Assembly (NCBI GenBank): GCA_964449165.1
Contig: CAYVAT010000009.1
Coordinates: 20,322 to 84,321, forward strand
Direction of reading: 5' to 3'
Length of the DNA: 64,000 nucleotides
Source: CAYSCW01 sp964449165
GTDB lineage: Bacteria > Acidobacteriota > Aminicenantia > Aminicenantales > Aminicenantaceae
Shown: positions 7,784 to 17,707 of the stretch, one piece after another
How the letters are laid out: each line of letters begins with the position of its first letter
Numbering within the stretch: position 1 is the stretch's first letter
Notes under the pieces: model-generated
What the model saw: the letters and a program-made list of their open reading frames with translations, nothing else
Told to the model about the DNA's origin: nothing
Databases searched by the model: none
Translations under genes and position numbers: made by a program

Positions 7784-10700
7784 CGAGGCTTAACCTTCCT
7801 TCTTCATCCCGCATCCCTACGATCGACAAATCATCCGTCAGCTCCCATTCAATCCTGGCCAGCTCTTCCCTCTGAGTAGTGAGATTGGTTGAGTAGAGGA
7901 TAGAAAAGTCTCTTGCTATTTTCTTACCTATAGTCAGGCGGGCCGTCATCTCAGCTGAAGAACCCAGGATAAAGGGAGTTATCCGGAACCTGTCTATGCT
8001 GAATAATTTTTCTGCTCTTTTTTCGGCCTCCTCTGAAAGTTGAAGCGAGAGAAGGGAAGCCGTGCTCAGTTGAGTAGCAGTATCATATGAGTAAGTCCTT
8101 TTAAATGCCTCCCCCACAGCCAAGAGGGCCAGTACATCCTCTGGCGGGAGAGGCGGAGAAGAACTCAGCTCAGGATTAAGCTGGTCGATAAAACCGGTAA
8201 GAGAGAGGACTACCCGATAATTCTTGACGAATGTCTCTCCTTTAAAATTGAGATAAGGCTCTATGACTGAAGGATTAAAAAAGCTCACCATTCCACGCAG
8301 CACCTCGAACTTCCTGTCCTGGAAATAGACAGCACCTTGGATCACCTCAATCTCTCCAAGGAGAACCGGAGCAAAGATACTCCCGCCGATGGTAAGATCA
8401 AACCTCCCCCTGAGCCTTCCCAAAGAATTCTCCATCCAGGCATCATCGTCGGCTCTTAAACGAATATTCAGGGTCAGGTCATCAAAAAAACCGGGTTCCC
8501 TTTGAGAGCTGTAATAAGGGGAGGAGGAGAAAGCGATTTTTTCGTAGATTTCCCGCCTCCAAAGGAGCCTATGAATCCTGAAATCTCCTTGTAGGATAAA
8601 ACGTTCAGAATCCTTGATCAGATTCAGATTTCCATCGGCAAAAGCGCGGGTTCTTTCTATAGGAGAAAGGAGCATGTCCTTTCCTTCTATTTTAATGTCG
8701 ATATTCTTTACTCCTCCTTCCCCTAATCTTATCTCACCAAATCCCTGAACCTCACCACCGCCCAGCTTGGCCTTAAGGGATCGAAGTGTCACCTTGCTGT
8801 CTTCGATGAACATCAGACCGGAATAATCTTGAAGTGCCTGGGCAAAACGAGGGAAGGGAAAAACAGAACCCTTAAAATCGACAACCCCCTTCACCTGGGG
8901 ATGTGATTTGGGACCTTTGATTTCTACCAGATAGTTTACTTTCCCTTTTACTCCTCTCCATGGAAGAAGAAGGTCGATATTGGTGTAAGCTCCTTTTATC
9001 TCGGCCGAAAGATTCTCCTCTCTAAAGGGAAAATTGACGGAGACTTCCACATTGTTTTCTCCTGGAAAGAAATTTCCTTCTAGCTCGAGATGGAGCAGCT
9101 CGGGAGTGTAGCTGGCCTTTATCGCACCTCTGATCTCTGTCTTCTTTAAAGGAGTTATCTCCAAATCCCGGATTTCAAAAGAACCGGATGCCAGATCCCG
9201 GCCAAAAACACCTTTCCCTTTCAGGTTGAAGAAAAGAGTTCCTTTTAGGCTTGGATCCAGGGAGGAAAGATTGATCTCTTCCACCTGAGCATCCAGGTTG
9301 AATTCTTGGGATGCAGGGAGGCTCATGAAATCTGCTTTGACCCTGCCCTGGTGAAACATGAATTGAAGCTCGGAAAGGGAAAGCGAATCAGGTTCCCATT
9401 CCAGCTTACCGCTCAAAGCCGTAAGGTTCAGGTTCTCGAATGTGGGTGAAGGGCTTGAGAAATTCCCTTTTAGCCTGATCGTTCCCTCTTTTTGGACAAC
9501 CTCAAAATTCCCTGAACCTTCTCCTGCTAAAGGCAGTTTAATGTTCAAAGGAGGAAAGATCTTCTCCACAAGAGCCCGCTCAATCTGGATTCCTGCTTTG
9601 AACTCTTCATTCTCAGCAAAAAGATTGATTTTTCCTTCCATAAAGGGATCATCGACATCAAATCTCCCGAAAAATTTACCCCCCGTTATCCTTGCTTGTC
9701 CTTTGACTGAGTCGACATCAAAGCGATCAAAACCACCTGGCGAAAACTGAAAACCTGCTTCCACCTGGGGATTGATAAAATCACCTGAGATGCGAAGCTC
9801 TGCCTGCCCTTTTCCCCGTATCTCAGGAAACCCGAAACTCCGAGTCAAGATGAGCGAGGTGAAATGGCGGGCTTGATTGAGGTCTCTGACTTTTCCAAGT
9901 ATCCGCAAGTCGACGTGCTTTCCCACCTGAGCATTTCCTTCGACTTCAACTTGAGCAAAAGTGGAGGTAATCGAAGGAGAGGAAAAAGAGAATTCACCGT
10001 TTCTTTTCCACTGAAATTTGAACGGTCCTCTCACAGGAAATCTGTCAGGATCTGTCCTGACCATCTCATCCCTGAATTCTCCTTCCGCTCGAATATCCCC
10101 TCTCTCTATAGAAAAACTTCCCCACACCGGGGAAGAGATAGGATAGGTCAGGCCAACATAATTCATTATTGAATCCAGATAAAATCTCCTGGCCTCTCCC
10201 CAAACTCTGTTCTCCCCAAAATAAATTTTCAGAAATTCTGAGGGAAAAGATCTCCTCTGCGCATTGAGCTCTAATGTCCCTATGGCACTTTCCATAAAAT
10301 TGATCCTTCCTTGGACCTTGTCCATCGCAACTCTATTCAAGACCAGGTCCTCACTGGAAAGATCCCCTCTGAACACAAGGAGGCCATCTTTTCTTGTCAG
10401 AATTCCCTCTCCTTCGACCTTTCCCTCCCAGGAAAAGGGCAATCTAAGGAAATTAGCGATATAAGGCGTTGAAAGTTTGAAGAAAGCCTTAAGCTCAAAA
10501 TCAGGCTCGAAAAGATTGCGGAGATTTCCGTCTGCCTTGAGGAATGCCTCTTTTCCCTGGAAGACCAATCTCTGTATTTCGATCTCTTTCCCTTGCCCAT
10601 CGAGCTGGATGCTTACTTTTCCTTCCAACTGTTCCCGGACGGAGGAAAAAAAGATCATGCTTTCCTCAGCTTCTGCTTTGACAGAAAATCGGTCTCCCCT

Positions 10701-11165
10701 TTGAAGGAAGAGAACGTTGATTCCCCTTGCCTGAAATCGATCCTCTTTTCCCCAGTAGAAAAGCTCCCCCTCCTTGATTAATCCTTTCTGGACAGAGAAA
10801 GGGAGGGATAATCCAAACTCTTTCTTTCCCCCTTTTTTTCCTTCCAGTGTCTCGTAAATCCGGAGGGTTGGACGGTCGATAGAGATATTGAGGGGTTTCT
10901 CCTTAGTCAATAGCGACCGCAATGAAATGCTTACCGCTACTTTTTTTGCTGAGAAAAAGGGGGACAATGATTTTGTCCTGGCGTCTTCAAGGACTAAAGC
11001 AGGGGGAAGGAAAGAAAAATAAATGCGGGTATACCCGAAGCTTGACTGAATTTTCTCCTTTATCTGACGAAGAAATATGCTTCTGGCTACAATTCCTGCT
11101 CCAAAAAGCAGCGCCAGTATCGAAAGCACGATGACGAGCGATCTGGCTTTCTTACTTATTCTCAT
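7758..11165 (-). CDS. tamB: TamB/AsmA-like translocation and assembly module protein
   Basis: The protein is 1135 residues, anchored by an N-terminal membrane helix (about residues 9-28), followed by a very long beta-rich AsmA/DUF490-type region. The C-terminal TamB domain (roughly 780-1135) includes the conserved LLSLQLSEE and IGKKIARDFSILYS-type segments. TamB-family proteins form hydrophobic grooves spanning the periplasm and move phospholipids or assist Omp85 partners. The gene is the first of a minus-strand run (this gene, Omp85, SurA-like, fabD) and overlaps the Omp85 gene, which supports a physical TamA-TamB-type pair. The 222 bases between its start and the biotin-carrier gene hold nothing I recognise. 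Confidence 0.88.
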   Translation of the reverse strand: MRISKKARSLVIVLSILALLFGAGIVARSIFLRQIKEKIQSSFGYTRIYFSFLPPALVLEDARTKSLSPFFSAKKVAVSISLRSLLTKEKPLNISIDRPTLRIYETLEGKKGGKKEFGLSLPFSVQKGLIKEGELFYWGKEDRFQARGINVLFLQRGDRFSVKAEAEESMIFFSSVREQLEGKVSIQLDGQGKEIEIQRLVFQGKEAFLKADGNLRNLFEPDFELKAFFKLSTPYIANFLRLPFSWEGKVEGEGILTRKDGLLVFRGDLSSEDLVLNRVAMDKVQGRINFMESAIGTLELNAQRRSFPSEFLKIYFGENRVWGEARRFYLDSIMNYVGLTYPISSPVWGSFSIERGDIRAEGEFRDEMVRTDPDRFPVRGPFKFQWKRNGEFSFSSPSITSTFAQVEVEGNAQVGKHVDLRILGKVRDLNQARHFTSLILTRSFGFPEIRGKGQAELRISGDFINPQVEAGFQFSPGGFDRFDVDSVKGQARITGGKFFGRFDVDDPFMEGKINLFAENEEFKAGIQIERALVEKIFPPLNIKLPLAGEGSGNFEVVQKEGTIRLKGNFSSPSPTFENLNLTALSGKLEWEPDSLSLSELQFMFHQGRVKADFMSLPASQEFNLDAQVEEINLSSLDPSLKGTLFFNLKGKGVFGRDLASGSFEIRDLEITPLKKTEIRGAIKASYTPELLHLELEGNFFPGENNVEVSVNFPFREENLSAEIKGAYTNIDLLLPWRGVKGKVNYLVEIKGPKSHPQVKGVVDFKGSVFPFPRFAQALQDYSGLMFIEDSKVTLRSLKAKLGGGEVQGFGEIRLGEGGVKNIDIKIEGKDMLLSPIERTRAFADGNLNLIKDSERFILQGDFRIHRLLWRREIYEKIAFSSSPYYSSQREPGFFDDLTLNIRLRADDDAWMENSLGRLRGRFDLTIGGSIFAPVLLGEIEVIQGAVYFQDRKFEVLRGMVSFFNPSVIEPYLNFKGETFVKNYRVVLSLTGFIDQLNPELSSSPPLPPEDVLALLAVGEAFKRTYSYDTATQLSTASLLSLQLSEEAEKRAEKLFSIDRFRITPFILGSSAEMTARLTIGKKIARDFSILYSTNLTTQREELARIEWELTDDLSIVGMRDEEGRLSLDVKVHKRF

Positions 11166-11387
11166 GACTTTAGATCAACAATAAAACACTAAATATAGCA
11201 CTTTTCGCTAAAAATATAAATTCATGGCCAGCAAAGGACAGGATCTCAATTTCTGTGATAAGGGTGAGGGTGGGAGGGTCTTGGCAAGGACGGATAGGAG
11301 CCGCCGCTTGGATGAAAATTGCCTCCATGGCAGGGCTGAAGCTCTGGATTCATCTAGCACGAGTGGGGAAAAACATGGAAAAGAATT

Positions 11388-11882
11388 CTATTCTACTGAA
11401 AAAAGAAGGGATCCCGCCTCCACTGAATCGCCTGCTCTGGGGCTTATTCTTATCACAGTTCCTGTTTGAGGGGATTTGATCTCATTCTGCATCTTCATCG
11501 CTTCCAGGACTAATATGGACTGTCCTTCCTTGACCTTCTCTCCTTCCTTGACCAAAACCTCGACGACTCTTCCTGGCATCGAGGTTTTGATATCCTGTTT
11601 TTTGGATTTTTCCCTCTTTGTCTCCAGGATTTGTGAGATGGATTTTTTCTTGATGTTGAAGAATTTCCCGTTGAGGTATACAGAATAGGAAGAGGCGGAA
11701 TTGCTGTTGATGATGATGTTGTAGACTTTGCCATCGATGTTTAAAAGAACCTCATTTTCTCTCACCAACTCTACTCCTACTGAATAGGTCCTCCTTCCCA
11801 AAGAAACCTGAATGTCATTGTGCCCCTTTTCATGAAGGTTGATCCTGTATTCTTTGTCGTCAAACCAAAACGAAAAATTCAT
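11388..11882 (-). CDS. Biotin carboxyl carrier subunit of acyl-CoA carboxylase
   Basis: The protein has 164 residues. The C-terminal biotinyl/lipoyl domain (about 98-164) carries EAMKM with the biotinylated Lys130, preceded by SMPGRVVEV and followed by the protruding-thumb-like turn. The N-terminal 95 residues resemble the linker/BT region seen in propionyl- or 3-methylcrotonyl-type enzymes. It starts one base after the stop of the biotin carboxylase gene, so the two are translationally coupled. The split of biotin carboxylase and carrier into adjacent genes matches methylmalonyl/propionyl-CoA carboxylases of many bacteria. The acyl substrate cannot be fixed from sequence alone. Confidence 0.9.
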   Translation of the reverse strand: MNFSFWFDDKEYRINLHEKGHNDIQVSLGRRTYSVGVELVRENEVLLNIDGKVYNIIINSNSASSYSVYLNGKFFNIKKKSISQILETKREKSKKQDIKTSMPGRVVEVLVKEGEKVKEGQSILVLEAMKMQNEIKSPQTGTVIRISPRAGDSVEAGSLLFSVE

Positions 11883-11883
11883 C

Positions 11884-13404
11884 TCATAACCTGTTGGAAA
11901 AGTGGTCCAACCTTCCCTGGAACTTCCAGTTACTGTCTCTTTGTCTTCCTTTTCTTGAGCGAGAAACCAGGCCAGCCTTTGCTTCCATGAAGCTCTTTAC
12001 TCCTGCAGCTATCAAGACCACATCCCTTTCCTCAGTCTTTTTTCCATCCTCCTCTTCCTCCATTTTAGCTATGAAGTGGGTACTATAATCTCCTGTTAAA
12101 AATTTTTGATGGAGAAGGATGCGTTTGAAGAAGGGAATGGTGGTTCTTATTCCGTAAATCTGGTATTCAGACAAAGCCCTAAGCATACGATGTATAGCCT
12201 CCTCTCTTGTCTTTCCCCATGTGACAAGCTTGGAAAGGAGAGGATCATACTCCAGAGGAACCACGTATCCCTCATAAACTCCGTTGTCAACACGCACGCC
12301 CAATCCCCCACTTGGAGTGAGGAGATGGGTAATCTTTCCTGGAGAGGGGATAAAGTCGTCATCCGGATCTTCCGCATAGATACGGCATTCTATGGCAAAG
12401 CCTCGGGGTTTAATCTCCTCCTGCCGGACACTGAGCGGCAAACCGGCTGCTATCTCGATCTGGCTCTTAACAAGATCGATGCCGGTGACCATCTCGGTAA
12501 TCGGATGCTCTACCTGAAGCCGGGTATTCATCTCCAAGAAATAGAAATTCTTGTCTTTATCCACCACAAACTCCACCGTCCCTGCATTTCTGTAATTAAC
12601 AGCTGCAGCCGCTTTTACCGCGATGCGGCCCATTTCTTGCCGTGTCTCTTCATCAAGAAGAGGTGATGGTGTTTCTTCCAGAACTTTCTGGTATCGTCTT
12701 TGAATAGAGCATTCTCTCTCACCAAGATAGATAGTATTGCCAAAATTATCCGCCAGGATCTGGATTTCGATGTGATGAGGCTCCTGGATATATTTTTCGA
12801 TATAAACCGATGGATCATTGAAACTGGATTGGGATTCCGATTGAGCCAAGCGGAAATTGGAGACAAGATCCTTCTTGTCCTTGACCAGCCTCAAGCCTTT
12901 CCCTCCGCCTCCTGCTGAAGCTTTGAGGAGAAGAGGAAACCCGACTTTCCTGGCTTGAACCTTCAGATCGTTCTCATCTTTTATGGACACGAGAGTGCCC
13001 GGTATGATCGGCACACCTGCTTCAGCCATGCGCGCTCTTGAAGTGGTTTTCTTTCCCATGATCTCCATCGGCTCGGAGGGAGGCCCGATAAAGACAATCC
13101 CCTCCTCCTCGCATTTCTTTACCAGCCTGGAATTCTCTGCCAGGAATCCATAGCCGGGATGAAGAGCTTGACATCGGCTTTTTTTGGCCACATCTATGAC
13201 TTTATCGATATTGAGATAACTTGCCAACGGCTTGGCTTCCCCGATGTAATAGGCTTCCTCGGCAAGTCTTACATGGAGGGTTTTTCTATCTGCTTCAGAA
13301 AACAAGACCACGGGCACGATTCCCATCTCCCGACAAGCCCGTATGATCCGCAGCGCAATTTCACCTCTGTTGGCGATAAGTATCTTTTTGAACATTTTGG
13401 TCAT
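11884..13404 (-). CDS. Biotin carboxylase subunit (acyl-CoA carboxylase alpha)
   Basis: ATP- and bicarbonate-dependent carboxylation of biotin. The 506 residues show the N-terminal ILIANRGEIALRIIRACRE, the ATP-grasp glycine loop ASAGGGGKG, the MNTRLQVEHPITEMVTG catalytic segment and the biotin-carboxylase C-domain to about residue 450. The last 50 residues are an unusual basic tail with no domain I recognise, where alpha subunits of fused enzymes would continue to the carrier domain. Here the carrier is a separate gene 1 bp downstream. ATG 13404 is listed; ATG 13395 (MFKKILIANRG) is an equally plausible start. The operon order is carboxyltransferase, biotin carboxylase, carrier. Confidence 0.93.
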   Translation of the reverse strand: MTKMFKKILIANRGEIALRIIRACREMGIVPVVLFSEADRKTLHVRLAEEAYYIGEAKPLASYLNIDKVIDVAKKSRCQALHPGYGFLAENSRLVKKCEEEGIVFIGPPSEPMEIMGKKTTSRARMAEAGVPIIPGTLVSIKDENDLKVQARKVGFPLLLKASAGGGGKGLRLVKDKKDLVSNFRLAQSESQSSFNDPSVYIEKYIQEPHHIEIQILADNFGNTIYLGERECSIQRRYQKVLEETPSPLLDEETRQEMGRIAVKAAAAVNYRNAGTVEFVVDKDKNFYFLEMNTRLQVEHPITEMVTGIDLVKSQIEIAAGLPLSVRQEEIKPRGFAIECRIYAEDPDDDFIPSPGKITHLLTPSGGLGVRVDNGVYEGYVVPLEYDPLLSKLVTWGKTREEAIHRMLRALSEYQIYGIRTTIPFFKRILLHQKFLTGDYSTHFIAKMEEEEDGKKTEERDVVLIAAGVKSFMEAKAGLVSRSRKGRQRDSNWKFQGRLDHFSNRL

Positions 13405-13456
13405 ATGCTTCTTCCAGCCTTCTATTCCCCAGCCTTACCTGTTTTCTCCTTATTTA

Positions 13457-15007
13457 TTATAGAGGAATATTTCCATGCTTTTTGGGAGGATTCTTATCCC
13501 GCTTGTTTTCCAGCATTTTCAGGGCCTCGATCAGCTTTGAACGGGTCAGCCGAGGCTCTATCACTTCATCGACATAGCCCTTCTCGCAGGCAATATAGGG
13601 ATTTGCGAATTTCTCACGAAATTCCCTGATCTTTTTCTCTGCCAGCTTCTCAGGATCTCTGGCTTCATCCAGCTCCCGCTTGTAAACGATGTTCACAGCT
13701 CCCTCTGGACCCATGACAGCAATCTCTGCGGTCGGATAAGCATAGTTGATATCTGCTCGAATATGCTTTGAGGCCATAACACAGTAAGCCCCTCCATAGG
13801 CTTTGCGGGTGATTATAGTGATTTTGGGAACGGTTGCTTCGGAAAAGGCATAAAGAAGTTTGGCTCCATGGCGAATAATCCCCCCATGTTCCTGTGAAAC
13901 ACCAGGAAGAAAGCCGGGGACATCCTCGAAGGTGATCAACGGGATATTGAAGGCATCACAGAAGCGGACGAATCGAGCACCTTTATCAGAAGCGTTGATA
14001 TCTAAAGCCCCAGCTAGATGATCGGGCTGATTGGCCACAACAGCCACCGATTTTCCTCCTAAATGCCCGAAGCCGATCACAATATTCTGAGCATATTCAC
14101 TCTGGACTTCAAAAAAATAATTATCATCCACAACTTCCCGGATGATATCTCGAATGTCGTAAGGATGATTGGGATCATCGGGAACCATGAAATTAAGCTT
14201 ATCATTTATTCTGTTGGCTGGATCGTCTGTCTCCCGCTCTGGAGGATCTTCCAAGTTGTTGTTCGGGACAAAAGAGAGAAGCTCCCTAATCAAGGAAAAA
14301 ACATGCTCCTCATTCTCCGCGGCAAAGTGAGCCACTCCGCTTAAGGTGTTATGGGTTTCTGCCCCTCCCAACTCTTCCATGGATACTTCTTCCCGGGTAA
14401 CCGCCTTGATCACATCAGGCCCGGTAATGAACATGTTGCTGGTCTCTTTGGTCATGATGATGAAATCAGTCATAGCGGGTGAATAGACCGCTCCCCCAGC
14501 ACAAGGGCCGATGATGGCTGAGATTTGAGGAATGACTCCTGAAGCCAAGACATTCCTCAAGAAAATATCCGCATATCCTGCCAAGCTTGCTACTCCTTCC
14601 TGAATCCGGGCTCCGCCAGAATCATTAAGTCCAATGACAGGAGCGCCGACTTTCATGGCCAGGTCCATAATCTTGACGATTTTGGCTGCGTTGGCTCCGC
14701 TTAAAGAACCCCCGAACACGGTAAAATCCTGGGCAAAGATAAAAACAGTCCGGCCATTGATGGTTCCGTAGCCGGCTACTACCCCATCCCCGTATATTCT
14801 CTTCTTCTCCATGCCAAAATCATGGCTTTGGTGGACCACAAGCTTGTCCATTTCCTGGAAGGAGCCTTCATCGAGCAGCAGGCTGACTCTTTCCCTAGCA
14901 GTAAGCTTCTTGATTTGATGCTGCCTTTCAATTCGCTGTTGACCTCCCCCAAGTTCGGCAAGACGCCCCCTTCGCCTAAGCTCTTCCAATTTTTTATCGA
15001 TAGTCAT
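13457..15007 (-). CDS. Acyl-CoA carboxylase carboxyltransferase (propionyl-CoA carboxylase beta-type)
   Basis: The protein is 516 residues with the two crotonase-like carboxyltransferase domains. The N-domain has GDGVVAGYG, the ARIQEGV oxyanion segment and GPCAGGAVYSPA; the C-domain has DVPGFLPG and RKAYGGAYCVM. The length and these motifs are those of propionyl-CoA carboxylase or methylmalonyl-CoA decarboxylase alpha subunits rather than AccA/AccD, which are split. It transfers carboxyl from biotin to propionyl- or acetyl-CoA, a route into methylmalonyl-CoA. No sodium-pump membrane subunit is nearby, so carboxylase is favoured over decarboxylase. It lies 52 bp upstream of the biotin carboxylase gene and 17 bp downstream of the transaldolase gene. 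Confidence 0.92.
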   Translation of the reverse strand: MTIDKKLEELRRRGRLAELGGGQQRIERQHQIKKLTARERVSLLLDEGSFQEMDKLVVHQSHDFGMEKKRIYGDGVVAGYGTINGRTVFIFAQDFTVFGGSLSGANAAKIVKIMDLAMKVGAPVIGLNDSGGARIQEGVASLAGYADIFLRNVLASGVIPQISAIIGPCAGGAVYSPAMTDFIIMTKETSNMFITGPDVIKAVTREEVSMEELGGAETHNTLSGVAHFAAENEEHVFSLIRELLSFVPNNNLEDPPERETDDPANRINDKLNFMVPDDPNHPYDIRDIIREVVDDNYFFEVQSEYAQNIVIGFGHLGGKSVAVVANQPDHLAGALDINASDKGARFVRFCDAFNIPLITFEDVPGFLPGVSQEHGGIIRHGAKLLYAFSEATVPKITIITRKAYGGAYCVMASKHIRADINYAYPTAEIAVMGPEGAVNIVYKRELDEARDPEKLAEKKIREFREKFANPYIACEKGYVDEVIEPRLTRSKLIEALKMLENKRDKNPPKKHGNIPL

Positions 15008-15024
15008 TTTATCTATCTCAGGCT

Positions 15025-15672
15025 CTATCTTTTTTTGACCTTGCTCCAGTCTTCTAAGAATCTCTCAATCCCCACATCGGTCAGGGGGTGCTTGACCATC
15101 TTCTCCAGGACTGCAAACGGCATAGTGGCAACATCCGCTCCCATGAGAGCAGCTTCCACCACATGAAGAGGGTGCCTGATGCTGGCTACGATCACCTCGG
15201 TCTCATAACCGTAGTTGTCGAATATGGACAATATCTGATCCACCAAAGCCATGCCTTCATGAGCGACATCGTCAAGACGACCCACGAAAGGGCTGACATA
15301 TTTTGCCCCTGCTTTAGCGGCCAGAATTGCCTGGTTGGGAGAGAAGACTAGAGTGGTATTGACTCGGACTCCCTTTTGAGACAGGATTTTGATGGCCTTC
15401 AGTCCATCTATGCTGATCGGTATTTTAACCACCACGTTCTCGGCTAGCTTAGCCAGAGTCTGTGCTTCCTTGACGAGCTCATCGGCCCGAGAGGAGACAC
15501 ACTCCGCACTGATCGGGCCTGGAACAATCTTACAAATTTTCTTGATTAGAGTATCAAACTTCATATTCTCTCTTGAAATCAGGGTGGGATTCGTGGTGAC
15601 CCCATCTAGGATTCCCCAACTCGAAGCTTCGCTTATCTGGTTTAGGTTTGCCGTATCAAGGAAAATCTTCAT
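15025..15672 (-). CDS. Fructose-6-phosphate aldolase/transaldolase, TalC family
   Basis: A TIM-barrel aldolase of 215 residues that either transfers dihydroxyacetone units in the pentose-phosphate pathway or cleaves fructose-6-phosphate. MKIFLDTANL at the N-terminus, the GVTTNPTLI segment (24-32) and the Schiff-base Lys83 in VVKIPIS are diagnostic. Length fits the short TalC/FSA class, not the 315-residue TalB class. GGGAGG 6-7 bases before ATG 15672 supports the start. It is the first gene of a likely operon with the carboxylase genes, a pairing with no obvious metabolic logic. The small-class enzymes of most bacteria act as transaldolases, which I favour. Confidence 0.93.
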   Translation of the reverse strand: MKIFLDTANLNQISEASSWGILDGVTTNPTLISRENMKFDTLIKKICKIVPGPISAECVSSRADELVKEAQTLAKLAENVVVKIPISIDGLKAIKILSQKGVRVNTTLVFSPNQAILAAKAGAKYVSPFVGRLDDVAHEGMALVDQILSIFDNYGYETEVIVASIRHPLHVVEAALMGADVATMPFAVLEKMVKHPLTDVGIERFLEDWSKVKKR

Positions 15673-15800
15673 GCTTACCTCCCAGTTTTAATACCAAGAA
15701 TACATTTTTCATCAGGCGCATTTTTTCTTTTTTTACGCCGAATCTATCATACAGTATTCCAAAAAAAGTTTAAAGCCGGAGTTGATGGAGGAGAAAAATT

Positions 15801-16568
15801 CTACCTCTTTATCCTCATCACCATATTGGGAAGAGTGCCTATTCCTTCTATCTGAACATCCACCCTATCTCCGGGCGAAAGAGGCCCTACGCCGGCAGGA
15901 GTTCCTGTGGTGATGATATCCCCTGGAATGAGAGTCATGACATTGGAGATGAATCTCAAAAGAAAAGGAACGGTGAAAATCAGAGAGCTGGTGATGGCCG
16001 ATTGCCTCAACTTCCCGTTGACAAAGGTCTTCAGCCTTAACCGGGAAGGATCGATGTCGGTCTCAATGCATGGTCCCACAGCAGCGAAAGTATCGAAGGA
16101 CTTGGCTCGGGTGAACTGTTTGTCTTTCTCCTGGAGATCTCGCGCAGTTACATCGTTAAAGCAGGTGTAGCCCAGTATGAAACCGTCCAGATTATCGCTT
16201 TCCTTGAGGAGTTGTGCTCTCTTTCTAATGATGAAGGCCAACTCACCTTCATAATCGACTCTTTTGGTCATCTTCGGATAAACGATAATATCATCAGGGC
16301 CTATTACAGCAGAAGGAGGCTTGAGGAAAATCAAGGGCTCCTCAGGCAGCTTTCTTCCCATTTCCATCGCATGATTGTGGTAGTTTACGCCGATGGCGAC
16401 TATCTTGGATGGCTTCACAGGGGGAAGAAGGGTCACATCCCCGATAGAGACCTTTTGATCCGTGACTCTGTGTTTCCTAAATATGGAACCCTCGATCCTG
16501 TATAGGAATTCCTCCTTCAATATCCCATAAGAAATACTGTTATTATGTCTATAACGGTATATTTTCAT
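15801..16568 (-). CDS. Fumarylacetoacetate hydrolase family protein
   Basis: A 255-residue FAH-fold enzyme. Visible motifs are IVAIGVNYHNHAMEMG, FLKPPSAVIG, the metal-binding DYEGELAFII and the GTPAGVGPL loop near the C-terminus. The family hydrolyses, decarboxylates or hydrates acylpyruvates, oxaloacetate or 2-keto-3-deoxy sugars, and sequence alone does not say which. Its ATG overlaps the stop of the upstream lipoprotein gene (ATGA), with GGAGAGG as ribosome site, so it ends a coupled chain hslV-hslU-lipoprotein-FAH. An oxaloacetate-handling housekeeping role is common for short family members like this one, but it is only a guess here. Confidence 0.88.
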   Translation of the reverse strand: MKIYRYRHNNSISYGILKEEFLYRIEGSIFRKHRVTDQKVSIGDVTLLPPVKPSKIVAIGVNYHNHAMEMGRKLPEEPLIFLKPPSAVIGPDDIIVYPKMTKRVDYEGELAFIIRKRAQLLKESDNLDGFILGYTCFNDVTARDLQEKDKQFTRAKSFDTFAAVGPCIETDIDPSRLRLKTFVNGKLRQSAITSSLIFTVPFLLRFISNVMTLIPGDIITTGTPAGVGPLSPGDRVDVQIEGIGTLPNMVMRIKR

Positions 16569-17707
16569 GGCATATCCTCTCCAATAATTTCCGATATGGA
16601 TTGCGACATTTCACTTTCGTTGCCGGCCCGATCCAGAGCGGTAATAGTGTATAAATAACTTTTTTTCTTTTCAATCTCCTTATCAGTATAAGTATTTTCT
16701 CGAATCGGATCAGGTGTCAATAAACTGTATTCTTCCTGCCCTGTCTCCTGTCGCCAGACTCTGTAGCCGGCCAAGTCTTTTTCCAGATTTCTATCCCAGG
16801 CTAAGGAAATAAAACCTTCCCCTTTTATTGCCACTAGACCCGTGGGAGCCTTGGGCGGAAAAGTATCCTTGGCCTCAACTTCGATGACCTCAGAGTCGGA
16901 GCTCTGGAGATAAGGAGGCGTCTCTGTAGCCGAGGCTCTGACAAAATAACGATAGGTCTTCCCAAAAACAAAATCAATATCATTGTACATCTCTTCTTTA
17001 ATCAGATCGCTATTCAGGCAACGGGGAGGGGCCTCTCCTTCTGAGCGAAAAACATTATACCCCATGACGTGGGCGGGCAAGGATTGGTCGATATTCTTCA
17101 CGGGAGCATTCCAGAGAATAAGGATGCGATCCTCCTTGATCTCAAAATTGATATTTTGAGGAGGAAGAGGAAGGGCTTGGGGTAGGACGGTGATGAGCTT
17201 CGAAAAATTAGACTTTCTCTTTTTCCTGTCTTCTGTTCTGAGGCCAAAGATGTATTTTCTGGAAAGAAAATCCTTCTGCTCAAACCGGTATTGATATTGA
17301 TAAAACTGAGCCCCACCATTCTTTTTAATAAGATATTCTGGAAACTTTTCTTTTTCTAAGGAAAGATAAAGCGCTGCTTTTTGCAAAAATTCTTCTTCAG
17401 AGATTTGTTCCTCAGTATCAAGAGCTTCCTCTCTTTCGGATTCCTCACCTCCTAATTTCTCTTTCTCCTTTTCTTCCTCAAACAGCCAGATTTCAACCTC
17501 TTCTACTCCTTCCAACGGCTCTCCGTCGGTATAGGTAATGGGATTTGTCCATTCAAGGAGGATTCTGTCTCCTCTTTGAACGGCGTTAAAATTTTCTATT
17601 CTCTGCGGCTTCCGGATGATCGGCGGGTATATAGGCCCCTTTTTTCCGCAGGAAGTCATAATAAGAAAAAGAGAGGCAACTAGGAGGCACGAAAAAAATT
17701 TCTTCAT
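16565..17707 (-). CDS. Lipoprotein with LptM-like N-terminus and fibronectin type III domains
   Basis: The protein is 380 residues. The lipoprotein signal has its lipobox Cys at residue 20, followed by GKKGPIYPP, very close to the start of LptM/YifL-type small lipoproteins. Three fibronectin-III-like segments follow (about 35-190, with a Glu/Lys-rich insertion near 75-110; about 195-280; 285-375), shown by ILLEWTNP, ILILWNAPV, ISLAWDRN and LYTITALDRAGNES. Its job is unknown; a periplasmic or outer-membrane binding scaffold is likely. It overlaps hslU by one base (TAATG) and FAH by four bases, so it is firmly embedded in that operon. Confidence 0.82.
   Translation of the reverse strand: MKKFFSCLLVASLFLIMTSCGKKGPIYPPIIRKPQRIENFNAVQRGDRILLEWTNPITYTDGEPLEGVEEVEIWLFEEEKEKEKLGGEESEREEALDTEEQISEEEFLQKAALYLSLEKEKFPEYLIKKNGGAQFYQYQYRFEQKDFLSRKYIFGLRTEDRKKRKSNFSKLITVLPQALPLPPQNINFEIKEDRILILWNAPVKNIDQSLPAHVMGYNVFRSEGEAPPRCLNSDLIKEEMYNDIDFVFGKTYRYFVRASATETPPYLQSSDSEVIEVEAKDTFPPKAPTGLVAIKGEGFISLAWDRNLEKDLAGYRVWRQETGQEEYSLLTPDPIRENTYTDKEIEKKKSYLYTITALDRAGNESEMSQSISEIIGEDMP

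Noticed and set aside
12106..12666. Open frame of 186 codons on the plus strand
   Set aside because: Antisense to the conserved ATP-grasp part of the biotin carboxylase gene.
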